Notes under the pieces: model-generated | Database searches by the model: none | Told to the model about the DNA's origin: nothing | Seen by the model: the letters and a program-made list of their open reading frames with translations, nothing else | NCBI GenBank assembly: GCA_024684815.1 | Contig: JAIKWL010000065.1 | Span: 1 to 64,000 of the forward strand | From: Saccharofermentans sp. | GTDB taxonomy: Bacteria; Bacillota; Clostridia; Saccharofermentanales; Saccharofermentanaceae | Direction: 5' to 3' | DNA: 64,000 nucleotides | Position numbers and translations under genes: made by a program | Part shown: positions 53,262 to 62,457 of the stretch, piece by piece | Position numbering within the stretch: position 1 is the first letter of the stretch | Layout: every line of letters begins with the position of its first letter

Positions 53262-54035
53262 TCACATGCAGGTATATCCGCCGTCGACAGGAAGGTTAAC
53301 GCCCGTAACATATGTGGTTGCCGGGGAAGCAAGGAAGCAGACTGCCGTATCAAGTTCACCGTCATTGCCATATCTTTCAAGAGGGATCATAGTCCTTGCA
53401 TTAGCCTGGAAGAATTCGGAATCAAGCGTCTCTTTAGTAAGAGGGCTGTAGAAATAACCGGGACATATAGAGTTTACTGTAATACCGTACTTACCCCACT
53501 CTGCAGCAAGCGCTCTTGTAAGGTTAACAACACCGCCCTTGGCAGCGTGATAAGGTGATGCGGGAGCAACTTTGTTGCCTACAAGACCATACATTGAAGA
53601 AATATTGATCACTCTTCCGAATCCTGCAGGGATCATAGCTTTCTTGGCGATCGCTCTTGCCATTCTGAATGTACCGAAAAGATCGATGTCGATCTCATTT
53701 ATAAACTGCTCATCAGTAATGTCCTCAGCAGGTGCAACAGCGCCAGTTCCGGCATTATTGACAAGGATGTCGATCCTTCCCATTTTTTCCAAGATCTCAT
53801 CTATAGCAGCATCAACAGCAGCGGTGTCGGTAATATCAAGCTTTACCGCAAGAGTTTTTACACCATATGTCTTGGTTATATCTGCCGCAACTTCATCAAT
53901 GAGGTTCTGACGGCGAGCGATCGCAACGATATCGCAGCCCTGATTTGCAAGAGCCTTAGCCATCTGAACACCTAGTCCTGTCGAGCAACCGGTTATTACG
54001 GCTACTCTTCCCGTTAGATCGAAAATGTTTGCCAT
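53262..54035 (-). CDS. SDR oxidoreductase, gluconate 5-dehydrogenase-like
   Basis: This 257-residue NAD(P)-dependent dehydrogenase has the cofactor loop TGCSTGLGVQMA, NNAGTGAVAP, catalytic Ser in INISSMYGLVG and Tyr/Lys in YHAAKGG. The ending TTYVTGVNLPVDGGYT is usual. Relatives act on sugar acids or other polyols; the substrate is not determinable. ATG 54035 follows GAGGTGG; a GTG three codons upstream is less likely. It is a monocistronic gene with its own terminator. Confidence 0.87.
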   Translation of the reverse strand: MANIFDLTGRVAVITGCSTGLGVQMAKALANQGCDIVAIARRQNLIDEVAADITKTYGVKTLAVKLDITDTAAVDAAIDEILEKMGRIDILVNNAGTGAVAPAEDITDEQFINEIDIDLFGTFRMARAIAKKAMIPAGFGRVINISSMYGLVGNKVAPASPYHAAKGGVVNLTRALAAEWGKYGITVNSICPGYFYSPLTKETLDSEFFQANARTMIPLERYGNDGELDTAVCFLASPATTYVTGVNLPVDGGYTCM

Positions 54036-54291
54036 GTAGTCCACCTCACTTAAAATATTCCACCGGAGACTTTTGTTTCTCCATTGAGGATTATACAGAA
54101 TCGCGCCCTGACTATTAAGTTAATTCCCTTTTATTTTTAAGCATTTTTGACACTTCATGTACCGTTTCCATTAAGTTTTAGTCTTGTTTGCAGATATAAC
54201 TCCGGTAATGATTTTCAATTCGACATATAAAAGCGACAAACTCTGACAAATGGTATAATGTATGTATTTATTACTATGGGAGGTATTCATT

Positions 54292-54651
54292 ATGAAGTTT
54301 TTCAAGGGCAAGTGCGGGACTGTCGTAATCAAACTTTTTGAGACTGAATGTGAGGGAGGTCCTCTTGAAGAACTTATCCCGAATACTACTGATGCTGCAG
54401 GCGAGAAACATGTTCCTGTTATTTCAGTCAACGGTCAGGAGGTAACTGTTTCCGTCGGAGAAGTAGCCCACCCTATGATGGATGCCCATTATATTACTTT
54501 TGTTGCTTTAGAGACGGATAAGGGTGCTGTAATAAGGCAGCTTAAACCCGGCGAAGAACCCGTTGCCGTATTTACCGTAGGTTCTGATGAAAAAGTAATC
54601 GCTGCTTACGAATACTGCAATCTTCACGGTTTGTGGAAAGCAGAAGCATAA
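54292..54651 (+). CDS. Superoxide reductase with degenerate N-terminal iron site
   Basis: This 119-residue desulfoferrodoxin-family protein reduces superoxide to hydrogen peroxide without making oxygen, an anaerobe's defence. The catalytic iron ligands are all present with family spacing: H40 (in EKHVPV, with E38 and K39), H60, H66, C109 and H112. The N-terminal desulforedoxin site is incomplete: only C8 and C20 of the usual four cysteines remain. It should be a one-iron enzyme. An extended -10 (TGGTATAAT, ending 54259) and GGGAGGTATTCATT precede ATG 54292; the frame is open to 54262. Confidence 0.92.
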   Translation: MKFFKGKCGTVVIKLFETECEGGPLEELIPNTTDAAGEKHVPVISVNGQEVTVSVGEVAHPMMDAHYITFVALETDKGAVIRQLKPGEEPVAVFTVGSDEKVIAAYEYCNLHGLWKAEA

Positions 54652-54671
54652 GAGCCGTCAGATTAAAAATC

Positions 54672-56222
54672 ATGCAAAATCAGGATCTTAAGGATAATAG
54701 CAAGCTTACGCGGACCGAACTTGCTGTTCTTATAACCGCGGCCACAGTCACGATAACATTCGTGTCTACGTGTTCACCTCTATATCCGTTTAACCCCTGG
54801 GACGACACCAACTGTTTCTTCACAATAGGACGCAGCATGATACACGGCAAGGTCCTTTACAGAGATGTATTTGATCACAAGGGACCCTTTCTGTTTTTCA
54901 TTTACGCTTTGACAGCTCTTGTTTCAGATACATCATTTACCGGACCATGGATACTCGAGTGCATCATGGCATCAATCTATTCCGTATTTGCATGGAAGAT
55001 CGCAAAACTTTTCGTTACTCCTTCCAAATATGCAATTGCACTAATGCCTCTGTTCCTGGGTGTTGTATACACATCGAGACTGTTTAATTTCGGCGGCAAT
55101 GCGGAAGAGATATGCTTTCCGCTCCTTACTGTTGCTCTTTATTTCGGATTAAAAGCCATAGTCAAAGGCGACGGACTGCCGGCAAAAGGAGAAGCATTGA
55201 TCTGCGGCATGATTGCGGGTGTTTTGTTCTGGCTCAAGTTCACTCTGGTCGGATTCATGGCAGGTTTTTGTTTTTATATCCTCCTTTATTCCATCATCAG
55301 GAAAGAGTTCGTAAAATTGTGGTCTCTGGTATGGAGATTCCTTGCAGGCGTAATCATAGTCACTGTGCCTGTATTCGTTTATTTCCTTGCTACGAGGTCA
55401 CTTAATTACCTTTGGGAATCCTACTTCCTTGCAAACACCTCATTTTATCTGGTCAACACCAATGCCAAGCCTTCGATAAGCGAGAAGGTCATTAAAGCGG
55501 TCATAATCCCGATCTTCGCACTCAGGAATTCATCCGTGGATTATCCGTCATTCGGTGTGCTTCTTGGGCTGTCTGCTGTCTCAATGTTTTTTATCGATAA
55601 GACTCACCGGTTAAAGACAGCACTCTTCGTTGCTCTGACGTTTGCTTTTTCTGTGGGTTTTGTTTTTGTAAGAGCATCAAACATCTACTATTACAGTTAT
55701 ATCTTCTACTATTGCTTCTGTCTTTCGGTCATTCCTTTTATAAAAGGTCTGAACTATTTAGAAAAGCTTACTTCCGCAAACAAAAAGATCATCAAGACAT
55801 TCATCACGGCTGTTCTCCTGATCTTCTACGTATTCTCGATATTCATGTGCAAGAATATGTATCTTATCTTCAAGCCTAAGGATTATCTTGCCCAGTACCG
55901 TATGGCTGAGACGATCAATCAGACTCCCGATGCAAAGATACTTACATACTGCGTAATGGATTCAGGCTTCTATACAGCAGCAGGACTCCTGCCTCAAAAC
56001 AGATTCTTCGGTCCGGGAATGAATCTCATGAATAACTATCCGGCTATTCAGGAGGAACAGGACAGACTTGTTGAAGAAGGATATTTCGACTATATAGTCA
56101 CATCATATTTCTTAGAACCCGAGTGGGATAATTATGAATTGGTCCAGGTTGAGACTGATCCGTTTATTGACTACACCGGAGAAGCGATACTTGACGGTCA
56201 CAAACTCTATAAGAGGATCTGA
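54672..56222 (+). CDS. GT-C fold membrane glycosyltransferase (GT39/83-like)
   Basis: About 516 residues with some eleven membrane helices. The first outside loop carries the metal-binding acid motif of GT-C enzymes, with NPWDDTNCF and VLYRDVFDHKGPF. Such enzymes move a sugar from a polyprenyl-phosphate donor to a lipid or protein outside the membrane. The donor and acceptor are unknown. It follows the superoxide reductase by 20 bp and may be co-transcribed. The frame is open from GTG 54633, inside the previous gene, but ATG 54672 (MQNQDLKDN) is preferred. The ribosome binding site is weak. Confidence 0.82.
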   Translation: MQNQDLKDNSKLTRTELAVLITAATVTITFVSTCSPLYPFNPWDDTNCFFTIGRSMIHGKVLYRDVFDHKGPFLFFIYALTALVSDTSFTGPWILECIMASIYSVFAWKIAKLFVTPSKYAIALMPLFLGVVYTSRLFNFGGNAEEICFPLLTVALYFGLKAIVKGDGLPAKGEALICGMIAGVLFWLKFTLVGFMAGFCFYILLYSIIRKEFVKLWSLVWRFLAGVIIVTVPVFVYFLATRSLNYLWESYFLANTSFYLVNTNAKPSISEKVIKAVIIPIFALRNSSVDYPSFGVLLGLSAVSMFFIDKTHRLKTALFVALTFAFSVGFVFVRASNIYYYSYIFYYCFCLSVIPFIKGLNYLEKLTSANKKIIKTFITAVLLIFYVFSIFMCKNMYLIFKPKDYLAQYRMAETINQTPDAKILTYCVMDSGFYTAAGLLPQNRFFGPGMNLMNNYPAIQEEQDRLVEEGYFDYIVTSYFLEPEWDNYELVQVETDPFIDYTGEAILDGHKLYKRI

Positions 56223-56228
56223 CAGCCT

Positions 56229-57446
56229 TTAAACGACCTGGAAAATATAGAATTTAAGATAATCCGTCTCTGGAACATTCCACAGGATAGGATGATCCGG
56301 AGCCTGCGTCCTCGCTTCTATCTGCCTTAAGCTCACGCTTGCATCTCTTGCGGCCGAAGACAGCATCTTTCTGAATAATTCATCGGTCATGAAATGAGAA
56401 CATGAACAGGTCGCAAGATAGCCGCCTCTCGGAAGCAGCTTCATTGCTTTAAGATTGATCTCCTTATATCCTCTTCCCGCAGAATCCACGGTCTGTCTGG
56501 ACTTTGTGAACGCAGGAGGATCAAGGATTATATAATCGTATGTATGATCTTTTTTCTCAGCCATCTTTGTCAGCATATCGAAAACATCTTCACAGACATA
56601 ATCTATCTTTTTATCGAGCCCGTTCCTTACAGCATTTTCTCTTGCCATTTCAATAGCCTGAGATGAAATATCAACACTTGTCACATGTGAGGCTCCGCCC
56701 AAAGCGCAGTTAAGCCCGAATGATCCTGTGTGCGTAAAACAATCAAGTACATTCTTTCCTTTAGCGATCCTGGCAGCAGAAGATCTGTTGTACTTCTGAT
56801 CGAGGAAAAAGCCGGTCTTTTGCCCGTTCTCGATATCGACGGAATATTTTATACCGTTTTCCGTGATCTCTGTTATACACGGGAAATCTTTACCGCCATA
56901 CCAGCCCTTGTAAAGATCAAGTCCCTCCTTTTCCCTCAAGGCGAGTTCGTTCCTCTCATATATACCTTTAAGAGGCTGACCGATCTCTTCAAACACCTTC
57001 ATTAAAGCATCGTAGATAACTTTTTTATTTAATTCCAGACCAAGACTCGTAATCTGCGTAACGGCGATATCACCATATCTGTCACATGTAAGGCCGGGCA
57101 TCTGGTCTGCTTCACCGTGAATGATCCTGCAGCATAAAAAGTCATCGCCCGGCATGACTGTCATCCTGTATTTAACGGCATAAAGGATACGTCTGTACCA
57201 GAATCCGGAATCAAAGACATCATTACTGTTGCGGGAAATGATCCTCACGGTGATCTTTGAATGCGGATTATAGAAACCCGCTCCCTGCCAGCTTGAACCT
57301 TCAAAACAATCCACGATGGCACCATCAGCGATTTCTCCGCTGCTTGATACTATCTCATCCCCGTAGACCCAGGGATGGCCGTTTTTCAAAGATCTTGCAG
57401 CCTTTGAAGTTATATTGACTTTAGGAAAAGGTCTTTCAGACTTCAT
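56229..57446 (-). CDS. rlmI: Class I SAM-dependent rRNA methyltransferase, RlmI-like
   Basis: This 405-residue enzyme has an N-terminal PUA domain (about 8-90; KAARSLKNGHPWVYGDEI, GAIVDCFEGSSWQGAGFYNP) and a Rossmann methyltransferase domain. The latter shows NVLDCFTHTGSFGLNCAL, the acidic TSVDISSQAIEMARENA, and YIILDPPAFTKSR for cytosine attack. The family makes 5-methylcytosine in 23S rRNA (RlmI). Exact site specificity cannot be read. The enzyme is convergent with the glycosyltransferase gene, six bases apart. Confidence 0.9.
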   Translation of the reverse strand: MKSERPFPKVNITSKAARSLKNGHPWVYGDEIVSSSGEIADGAIVDCFEGSSWQGAGFYNPHSKITVRIISRNSNDVFDSGFWYRRILYAVKYRMTVMPGDDFLCCRIIHGEADQMPGLTCDRYGDIAVTQITSLGLELNKKVIYDALMKVFEEIGQPLKGIYERNELALREKEGLDLYKGWYGGKDFPCITEITENGIKYSVDIENGQKTGFFLDQKYNRSSAARIAKGKNVLDCFTHTGSFGLNCALGGASHVTSVDISSQAIEMARENAVRNGLDKKIDYVCEDVFDMLTKMAEKKDHTYDYIILDPPAFTKSRQTVDSAGRGYKEINLKAMKLLPRGGYLATCSCSHFMTDELFRKMLSSAARDASVSLRQIEARTQAPDHPILWNVPETDYLKFYIFQVV

Positions 57447-57465
57447 TTACTTCCGCATCTCCTGA

Positions 57466-57951
57466 TCAAGCCCAGGGATCTTCAGACTTTGGTGTTCTGA
57501 TCTGTGATAAGAGCATCTGATCTTCAACAAACCACTGATTTGTCGACACTTTATGACGGAGCAGGATGTGCCGCTTTGAATCCGCACCGGAAGACTGCAT
57601 GAATATCTTCATCCTGCCGTCGATCTCCTGATCGTATCCTCTCTCAGTCTCAATAGTATAAGGCAGTAAGGGTGTGTAATCATTTTCAGGAGATGTTCCT
57701 TTAAAGAATGAGCGGACACAGTTGCCGCCGTCAGCCATTCTGTCTGCAAGAAACTGCTTTTCAAACGGAGATACGCCATAAGGTCCCTTCAGGAATTCGA
57801 GCATCTCAAATGTCTCTTCCTTATTCTCCAAATAATGCATCATAACGGCTATAAAGAGTGCTGCACCATATTCAGGTTCACTAAGTGCTGCCTGTGGCAT
57901 TGCCTTCAGTTCCTCGAGATTAGCAGGAAGCCTGTCGAATGTAATGATCAT
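57466..57951 (-). CDS. Conserved hypothetical protein
   Basis: This 161-residue soluble protein starts MIITFDRLPANLEEL after TTGGAGGATACATCAT. It contains PQAALSEPEYGAALFIAVM, FLKGPYGVSPFEKQFLADRM and an ending KVSTNQWFVEDQML. The pattern is reminiscent of a small family seen in clostridia (possibly DUF6935), but that assignment is from memory. It lies 19 bp upstream of rlmI and may be co-transcribed. Confidence 0.75.
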   Translation of the reverse strand: MIITFDRLPANLEELKAMPQAALSEPEYGAALFIAVMMHYLENKEETFEMLEFLKGPYGVSPFEKQFLADRMADGGNCVRSFFKGTSPENDYTPLLPYTIETERGYDQEIDGRMKIFMQSSGADSKRHILLRHKVSTNQWFVEDQMLLSQIRTPKSEDPWA

Positions 57952-58062
57952 ATGATGTATCCTCCAAGAAATTCTTTCATTGCTAAATTATATATCGCGA
58001 ATATAATAAATAATATAAATATTTTTTAACAAATTTAACCATAATTAACAGGAGTTTTTTTT

Positions 58063-59211
58063 ATGCAAGCAAAACGTAAACTCTTGATTTCAGTCCTGAC
58101 AACTGTAATGATCTTTTTTGCTTTTACGGTTGTTGTTTCTGCAGATACCAATATCATAGATTCCGGCACTTCAGAATCCGGTAATTGGGAACTGACAGAT
58201 GACGGTGAACTTGTAATCAAATTGAACTCTTCCAGCGTATCTTTAAATGAAATAGAAGTTGATTATTCTAAGGTCAATACAGTCAAATTTGATTGTATGG
58301 ATATCAGAGACTCCTCGTATGAGCTGTTCTGGAACATTAGCGGTTGGAGTCACAGTATACCAACAATAAAATTCGTAGGCTGTAAAAACAAAACTTTCGG
58401 AGAAATGAGTTTCAGCAGTTTTAAAGATATACAGACTATAGAAATATCTGAGGGAGCCTCTTTCCCGGAGGGAATTACTTTCTCGAGCTGCACATTTAGT
58501 TCCCTTGATTCTATAAAAACTATTAATTCAAATCGCATTAGAATCACTTTTAGTGATATGTCAAAAGTCACCATTCCCGACACATACATTGCCGATGAAC
58601 TTCATTTCGAAGATTGCAAGTTCGCAAGCAATACACTAACTCTTAATGCAACCAAAAACACTTATATTGCGGGCCAGCATTCATCTATTGAAAAAGTAGA
58701 AATCAAATCCACAGATGCAAATTTTCATATATTTAATCTCACTGATCTCACTGAAGTGGTATTTCCAAAAGGACTGACAAACATCCAAAGTTATGCGTTC
58801 GATACCTGTTCTCAGCTCAAGTCAATTGAATTGCCGTCTTCTTTAAAGAAAATATCTTCCCACGCTTTTTATGACTGCGGAATGCAGTCAGTTAAGCTTC
58901 CTGAAGGCTTTGAGGAACTTGAAGCATATGCATTTGAAGACTGTCAGGCTATGTCTTACGTAGTCATTCCTAAATCTCTTACTAAGATCGATAAGGATGC
59001 GTTTTCAGGATGTACGGCACTGTATCGTATTTACTATACCGGTACGGAAGAGGAATGGAAGCAGATCAAAGTTTTATCTTCGGGAAATGAAACGGATACA
59101 GATATCAATACTCTTTTCAGTAACTGCAGAATCTCTTTCAACTATAAGACCGGTTGGCAGCAGGAATATGACCAGTGGGTCTATTATAGTGAAAGCGGCA
59201 TTAAGGTATAA
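58063..59211 (+). CDS. BspA-like leucine-rich-repeat surface protein (stop before its anchor repeats)
   Basis: This 382-residue secreted protein has a signal peptide (KRKLLISVLTTVMIFFAFTVVVSA) and an irregular beta-rich part. Treponema/BspA-type leucine-rich repeats follow (about 225-330; LTNIQSYAFDTCSQLKSIELP, LKKISSHAFYDCG, LEAYAFEDCQAM). The frame then begins a cell-wall-binding repeat (TGWQQEYDQWVYYSESGIKV) and meets TAA at 59209-59211. The same frame continues for 184 codons of choline-binding-type repeats. The intact ancestor would be about 566 residues. As written, the product would be secreted but not retained. A sequencing error is possible. Confidence 0.85.
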   Translation: MQAKRKLLISVLTTVMIFFAFTVVVSADTNIIDSGTSESGNWELTDDGELVIKLNSSSVSLNEIEVDYSKVNTVKFDCMDIRDSSYELFWNISGWSHSIPTIKFVGCKNKTFGEMSFSSFKDIQTIEISEGASFPEGITFSSCTFSSLDSIKTINSNRIRITFSDMSKVTIPDTYIADELHFEDCKFASNTLTLNATKNTYIAGQHSSIEKVEIKSTDANFHIFNLTDLTEVVFPKGLTNIQSYAFDTCSQLKSIELPSSLKKISSHAFYDCGMQSVKLPEGFEELEAYAFEDCQAMSYVVIPKSLTKIDKDAFSGCTALYRIYYTGTEEEWKQIKVLSSGNETDTDINTLFSNCRISFNYKTGWQQEYDQWVYYSESGIKV

Positions 59212-59256
59212 GACAGCTGGAAAAAAATAGACGGTTCCCTTTACTATTTTGATACC

Positions 59257-59763
59257 ATGGGCTATATGCTTACCGATTGGCAGAAAATCAATGGTGTCTG
59301 GTACTATTTGGGCGGCAGCGGCGCTGCAAGAATCGGTTGGCAGAAAATTGGCGGAACCTGGTATTACTTTGATGATAAAGGTGCCATGCAGACCGGCTGG
59401 AAACAGATTGACGGAACCTGGTACTATTTTAACGGCGGAGGCGCTATGTTGTCCGGCTGGCAGCTGATCGGAGGAACATGGTATTATTTCAGCGGTTCCG
59501 GTGCCATGCAGACAGGATGGCAGTTAATCGGCGGACAATGGTATTATCTCAAGCCGAACGGCGCGATGGCAGCTAACGAGTATTACGGCGGTTACTGGCT
59601 CAACAGTAATGGAACCTGGACCTATAAACATCAGGCAAAATGGCTCAGGAACTCTAAAGGCTGGTACTATACCGATGATACAGGTTGGTATGCAAAGAGT
59701 GGCACTTACAAGATAGATGGCATAGACTATGCCTTCAATGACAGTGGTTATTGGATAGAGTAA
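59257..59763 (+). pseudogene. Cell-wall-binding repeat tail separated by in-frame TAA
   Basis: This is the continuation, in the same frame, of the leucine-rich-repeat gene. It codes about six repeats of the pattern GWQxIxGTWYYFxxxGAMxT, as in choline-binding or related cell-wall-binding domains. Then come NGTWTYKHQAKWLRNSKGWYYTDDTGWY and a final GYWIE. The coding sense actually resumes right after the stop at 59212. An internal ATG at 59257 exists but lacks a ribosome binding site and a signal peptide, so it is unlikely to be made alone. Confidence 0.75.
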
Positions 59764-59828
59764 ACATCTATTATGCTCCTCACGATTAGCATAAAGACGT
59801 GAGGAAATGTATTATTACAAAAGCAAAG

Positions 59829-59876
59829 AAGCAGTCAGCGTTACGGTACCAAACCAAAGCGTTGGCTGCTTTTTTG
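59829..59876 (+). terminator. Terminator after surface protein gene
   Basis: AAGCAGTCAGCG pairs with CGTTGGCTGCTT, followed by TTTTTTG. An extra TCCTCACG/CGTGAGGA hairpin lies just upstream at about 59775-59802. Confidence 0.85.
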
Positions 59877-59997
59877 TTGTTATTAGGCCTTAAGATGATT
59901 ATGTCTCAATATTTTGAAATACATAATTAAGACAGAGCATTCGCTTAATAACAAATGCTCTGTCTTAACACCACGGAGGTAATGATAATAAACTGTA

Positions 59998-60579
59998 TCA
60001 GACAGCACTCCTCTTCTCTTCCGGGATCCCGTAGACAGTAACGACATCATTAAATGTCTTTATTATCTTCTTCACTTTATCGCTTCCCATGCCGTAAGTG
60101 CTGCATATATAGTTGATGGATCTGTTCTCGTAACAATAAAGGATGACCACACAGGTATTCTCAATGCTGTACTTCATTACGGAGTCAGCCTTCTGCCAGA
60201 AAGTACCGGCGGGGATACTGCCGGTCAGATACCTCGTATCAACGGGCAAAAGCTTTATGTCCAGGCTGTCCCTGAAATACTCGCTTATCAGTTCACATGC
60301 CTTGCGAACGTAACGCCTGATAGTCCTGTGGGTATAATGAGCCGTAACAGCTATCTCCTGCTCTGACATTCTTGATTCAAAATAACTGACAGCGACTTCA
60401 TATTCATGCTCCTTCATGTTGGCCGAAGCATAATCCAGAGCATTGAACATATTATCCCTTACCCTGGCATATGTAACCGCATATTCCGTGTAACCGTTGT
60501 CTGCCATCATCCTTACGGCCTTGTCTATCATGTTGGGCCGTCTGAAGATATCCTTTACCGTACAATTAAACTCGATCAT
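59998..60579 (-). CDS. Regulator with two helix-turn-helix segments
   Basis: This 193-residue protein starts MIEFNCTVKDIF after GAGGAGTATTTTT; the open frame to 60603 is rejected. Residues about 80-105 (MSEQEIAVTAHYTHRTIRRYVRKA) and 160-182 (RSINYICSTYGMGSDKVKKII) both look like helix-turn-helix units. The spacing resembles small sigma factors or phage-type transcription activators, but no sigma core motif is convincing. The upstream region carries a near-SOS box. DNA binding is inferred. Confidence 0.6.
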   Translation of the reverse strand: MIEFNCTVKDIFRRPNMIDKAVRMMADNGYTEYAVTYARVRDNMFNALDYASANMKEHEYEVAVSYFESRMSEQEIAVTAHYTHRTIRRYVRKACELISEYFRDSLDIKLLPVDTRYLTGSIPAGTFWQKADSVMKYSIENTCVVILYCYENRSINYICSTYGMGSDKVKKIIKTFNDVVTVYGIPEEKRSAV

Positions 60580-60603
60580 AAAAATACTCCTCAAAAAACT
60601 CAA

Positions 60604-60916
60604 TTTGCCTATTGAAAACAGAACAAATGTCCGCTAACCTTATGGGGTAATCATATCACCACAGGGTTCAGAAGTAAATATGTTTTTGAGGACATTTACT
60701 ATATATTGTGGTTTTGTAATATTACATTTTCCGAATATATCAATTTAATTCTAATATATAATATACTTATAGATATTATATATTATAGTACCGTCATATC
60801 ATGCTTTGAGCAGAAGTGTCTGCCGGAGCATGAATGAAACGTAATAACCGTAATCAAGAGCTGCCTCTTATGTGAACATCTCACTTTCGAGGCAGCCCTG
60901 ACAGGTTATATTTCCC
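60604..60916. promoter_or_regulatory. AT-rich intergenic region with dyads
   Basis: No gene is seen. GAACAAATGTCC (60621-60632) is one base from the recA SOS box, and an inverted GGACATTT lies at 60690-60697. A perfect inverted repeat has 13-bp arms TAATATATAATAT and ATATTATATATTA (60752-60785, 8-bp spacer). GAGCTGCCTC/GAGGCAGC (60858-60898) may terminate the minus-strand membrane-protein operon. Confidence 0.5.
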
Positions 60917-62233
60917 TTAGCCTATAACGACAAGCACAGCAGACAAAATGCAAATCGCTATATAAGATACTGTTGTAAATAATACTCCGGCTCTGAAATG
61001 CGGTTTGCCGCGGTGAACGGTAATTATCGTCATTGCAGCTGCAAAGCCCAGTGTCAGTGTTCCCCACATTGCAAGGATCCTTTTGGGAGTATATCCGAAA
61101 ATGCTGTAATAAAGGCCCAGCTTACTCATTGCGATAGCTGCGAAGACAATGCTTTCAGCCATCAGAAGCGTTACAAGGATCTTGGAAGGAACAGAGAAGC
61201 TGCCTTCCGGACCGGTCTTTCCGAACAGGATTATTGCAAGATATACGCACATATTTACTGCCATTATTCCGACCAGCTCAAAGAAGCCTTCTCTAGCGTA
61301 GTGAGATACAAGTAATCCTTCAGGTACAGTTCCGGTAAAACCGCCCAGCATATAAGTTAATCTCTTAATAAAGAACAGTATGTATGCAAGAACAAAGATT
61401 CCTGCAGCTATATATACGAGCGTTGAGGATGCTGTTTTTCCCTTACCCCTGACATTATTGATCCAGGCAGCAACTCTCTTCTCCCTGGCGCCGTCTGATT
61501 TGGCGCTTCTGGACATAAGGCCATAGAGATAGAAGCATACGGGAATTGCGAATACGGCTCTCCAGAAGATCTCATTGATCCTAAGGTTCCCGAAATATTC
61601 TTCAGCCCACCAGAACATGTTATTGATAAACGCACTGATATCCTCATCGATCGATGACATAAGACTTATAGAGATTATAAGCAATATACTCATAACGATA
61701 ATGAATATGACAGCACCGGCGCGATTCTTCTTGGGCGGAGCTTCAATACCGTCTTCTGATTCCTCCTGAGGCTTTTTAAAGCTCGACCAGTCAATTATGT
61801 AGTTCGGGAAACCTGCAAATGATTTAACGAAGAATCCGTGAATAAGATCTGCCGGAATAAAACCCGATGTCTTTCCGCCAAGAAGAATGTTATTCGAGAT
61901 CAGTACCGAATACACCGCGCATAAATGCATTGCGAATACTGAGATCCCCTCTTCAGGTCCTATCGTTGCGGTCATTCCCGAAAGGAATGTCATTATGTAC
62001 CAGAATACAGTCTCGCCGGAAATCCTGCCTGAGATGCCTCTTCTGCCTCTTCTTACGATTTCGTTAACGAGTATGAAAAGAATGGCTATTACCGGATATG
62101 CGACCGATACCGACAGCTTGTCTGTCTCAATGACGAACTCATTATAAGATGTCAGCAGCAGTCTTAAATAAACGTATGCTAAGGGATAGGCCAGGATAAT
62201 TCCCAGCCTTTGTAATATAACCTTTTTGTCCAT
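60917..62233 (-). CDS. DUF4173/DUF4153-like multi-pass membrane protein
   Basis: About 438 residues with twelve or so membrane helices. Features such as GVSIFAMHLCAVY-like SVFAMHLCAVYSVL, a Pro/Lys-rich cytoplasmic loop (about 165-190), and LVSHYAREGFFELVGIMAVNM are typical of DUF4173 proteins. Function is unknown. ATG 62233 follows AGAGAGGA; an upstream extension to 62278 overlaps the regulator. It is the last gene of an operon with a DUF2975 protein and a Cro/C1 regulator, suggesting joint regulation. Confidence 0.8.
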   Translation of the reverse strand: MDKKVILQRLGIILAYPLAYVYLRLLLTSYNEFVIETDKLSVSVAYPVIAILFILVNEIVRRGRRGISGRISGETVFWYIMTFLSGMTATIGPEEGISVFAMHLCAVYSVLISNNILLGGKTSGFIPADLIHGFFVKSFAGFPNYIIDWSSFKKPQEESEDGIEAPPKKNRAGAVIFIIVMSILLIISISLMSSIDEDISAFINNMFWWAEEYFGNLRINEIFWRAVFAIPVCFYLYGLMSRSAKSDGAREKRVAAWINNVRGKGKTASSTLVYIAAGIFVLAYILFFIKRLTYMLGGFTGTVPEGLLVSHYAREGFFELVGIMAVNMCVYLAIILFGKTGPEGSFSVPSKILVTLLMAESIVFAAIAMSKLGLYYSIFGYTPKRILAMWGTLTLGFAAAMTIITVHRGKPHFRAGVLFTTVSYIAICILSAVLVVIG

Positions 62234-62238
62234 TGTGA

Positions 62239-62442
62239 TCAGTCCTCTCTGAACTCGAGAATATCTCCGGGCTGGCAATCCAAAGCCTTGCAGATATCGT
62301 TTAAAGTTGAGAACCTGACAGCTTTAGCTTTCTGGTTCTTAAGTATCGAAAGATTTGCCTGCGTTATCCCCACTTTTGCAGCCAGTTCGCCGGAGGAGAT
62401 CTTACGCTTTGCCATCATTACATCAAGATTCACGATAATCAT
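62239..62442 (-). CDS. Cro/C1-type helix-turn-helix regulator (YozG-like)
   Basis: This 67-residue single-domain DNA-binding protein has the sequence features MAKRKISSGELAAKVGI, QANLSILKNQKAKAVRFSTL and a C-terminal CQPGDILEF. These are typical of the short YozG-type Xre regulators that pair with DUF2975 membrane proteins. The start follows AAAGGAGGAGAAAT. Spacing of 15 bp to the DUF2975 gene and 5 bp to the DUF4173-like gene shows an operon. Confidence 0.9.
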   Translation of the reverse strand: MIIVNLDVMMAKRKISSGELAAKVGITQANLSILKNQKAKAVRFSTLNDICKALDCQPGDILEFRED

Positions 62443-62457
62443 ATTTCTCCTCCTTTC

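Noticed and set aside
59209..59211. Programmed stop-codon readthrough
   Set aside because: The codon is TAA with no adjacent readthrough structure that I can see; a mutation or base error is simpler.
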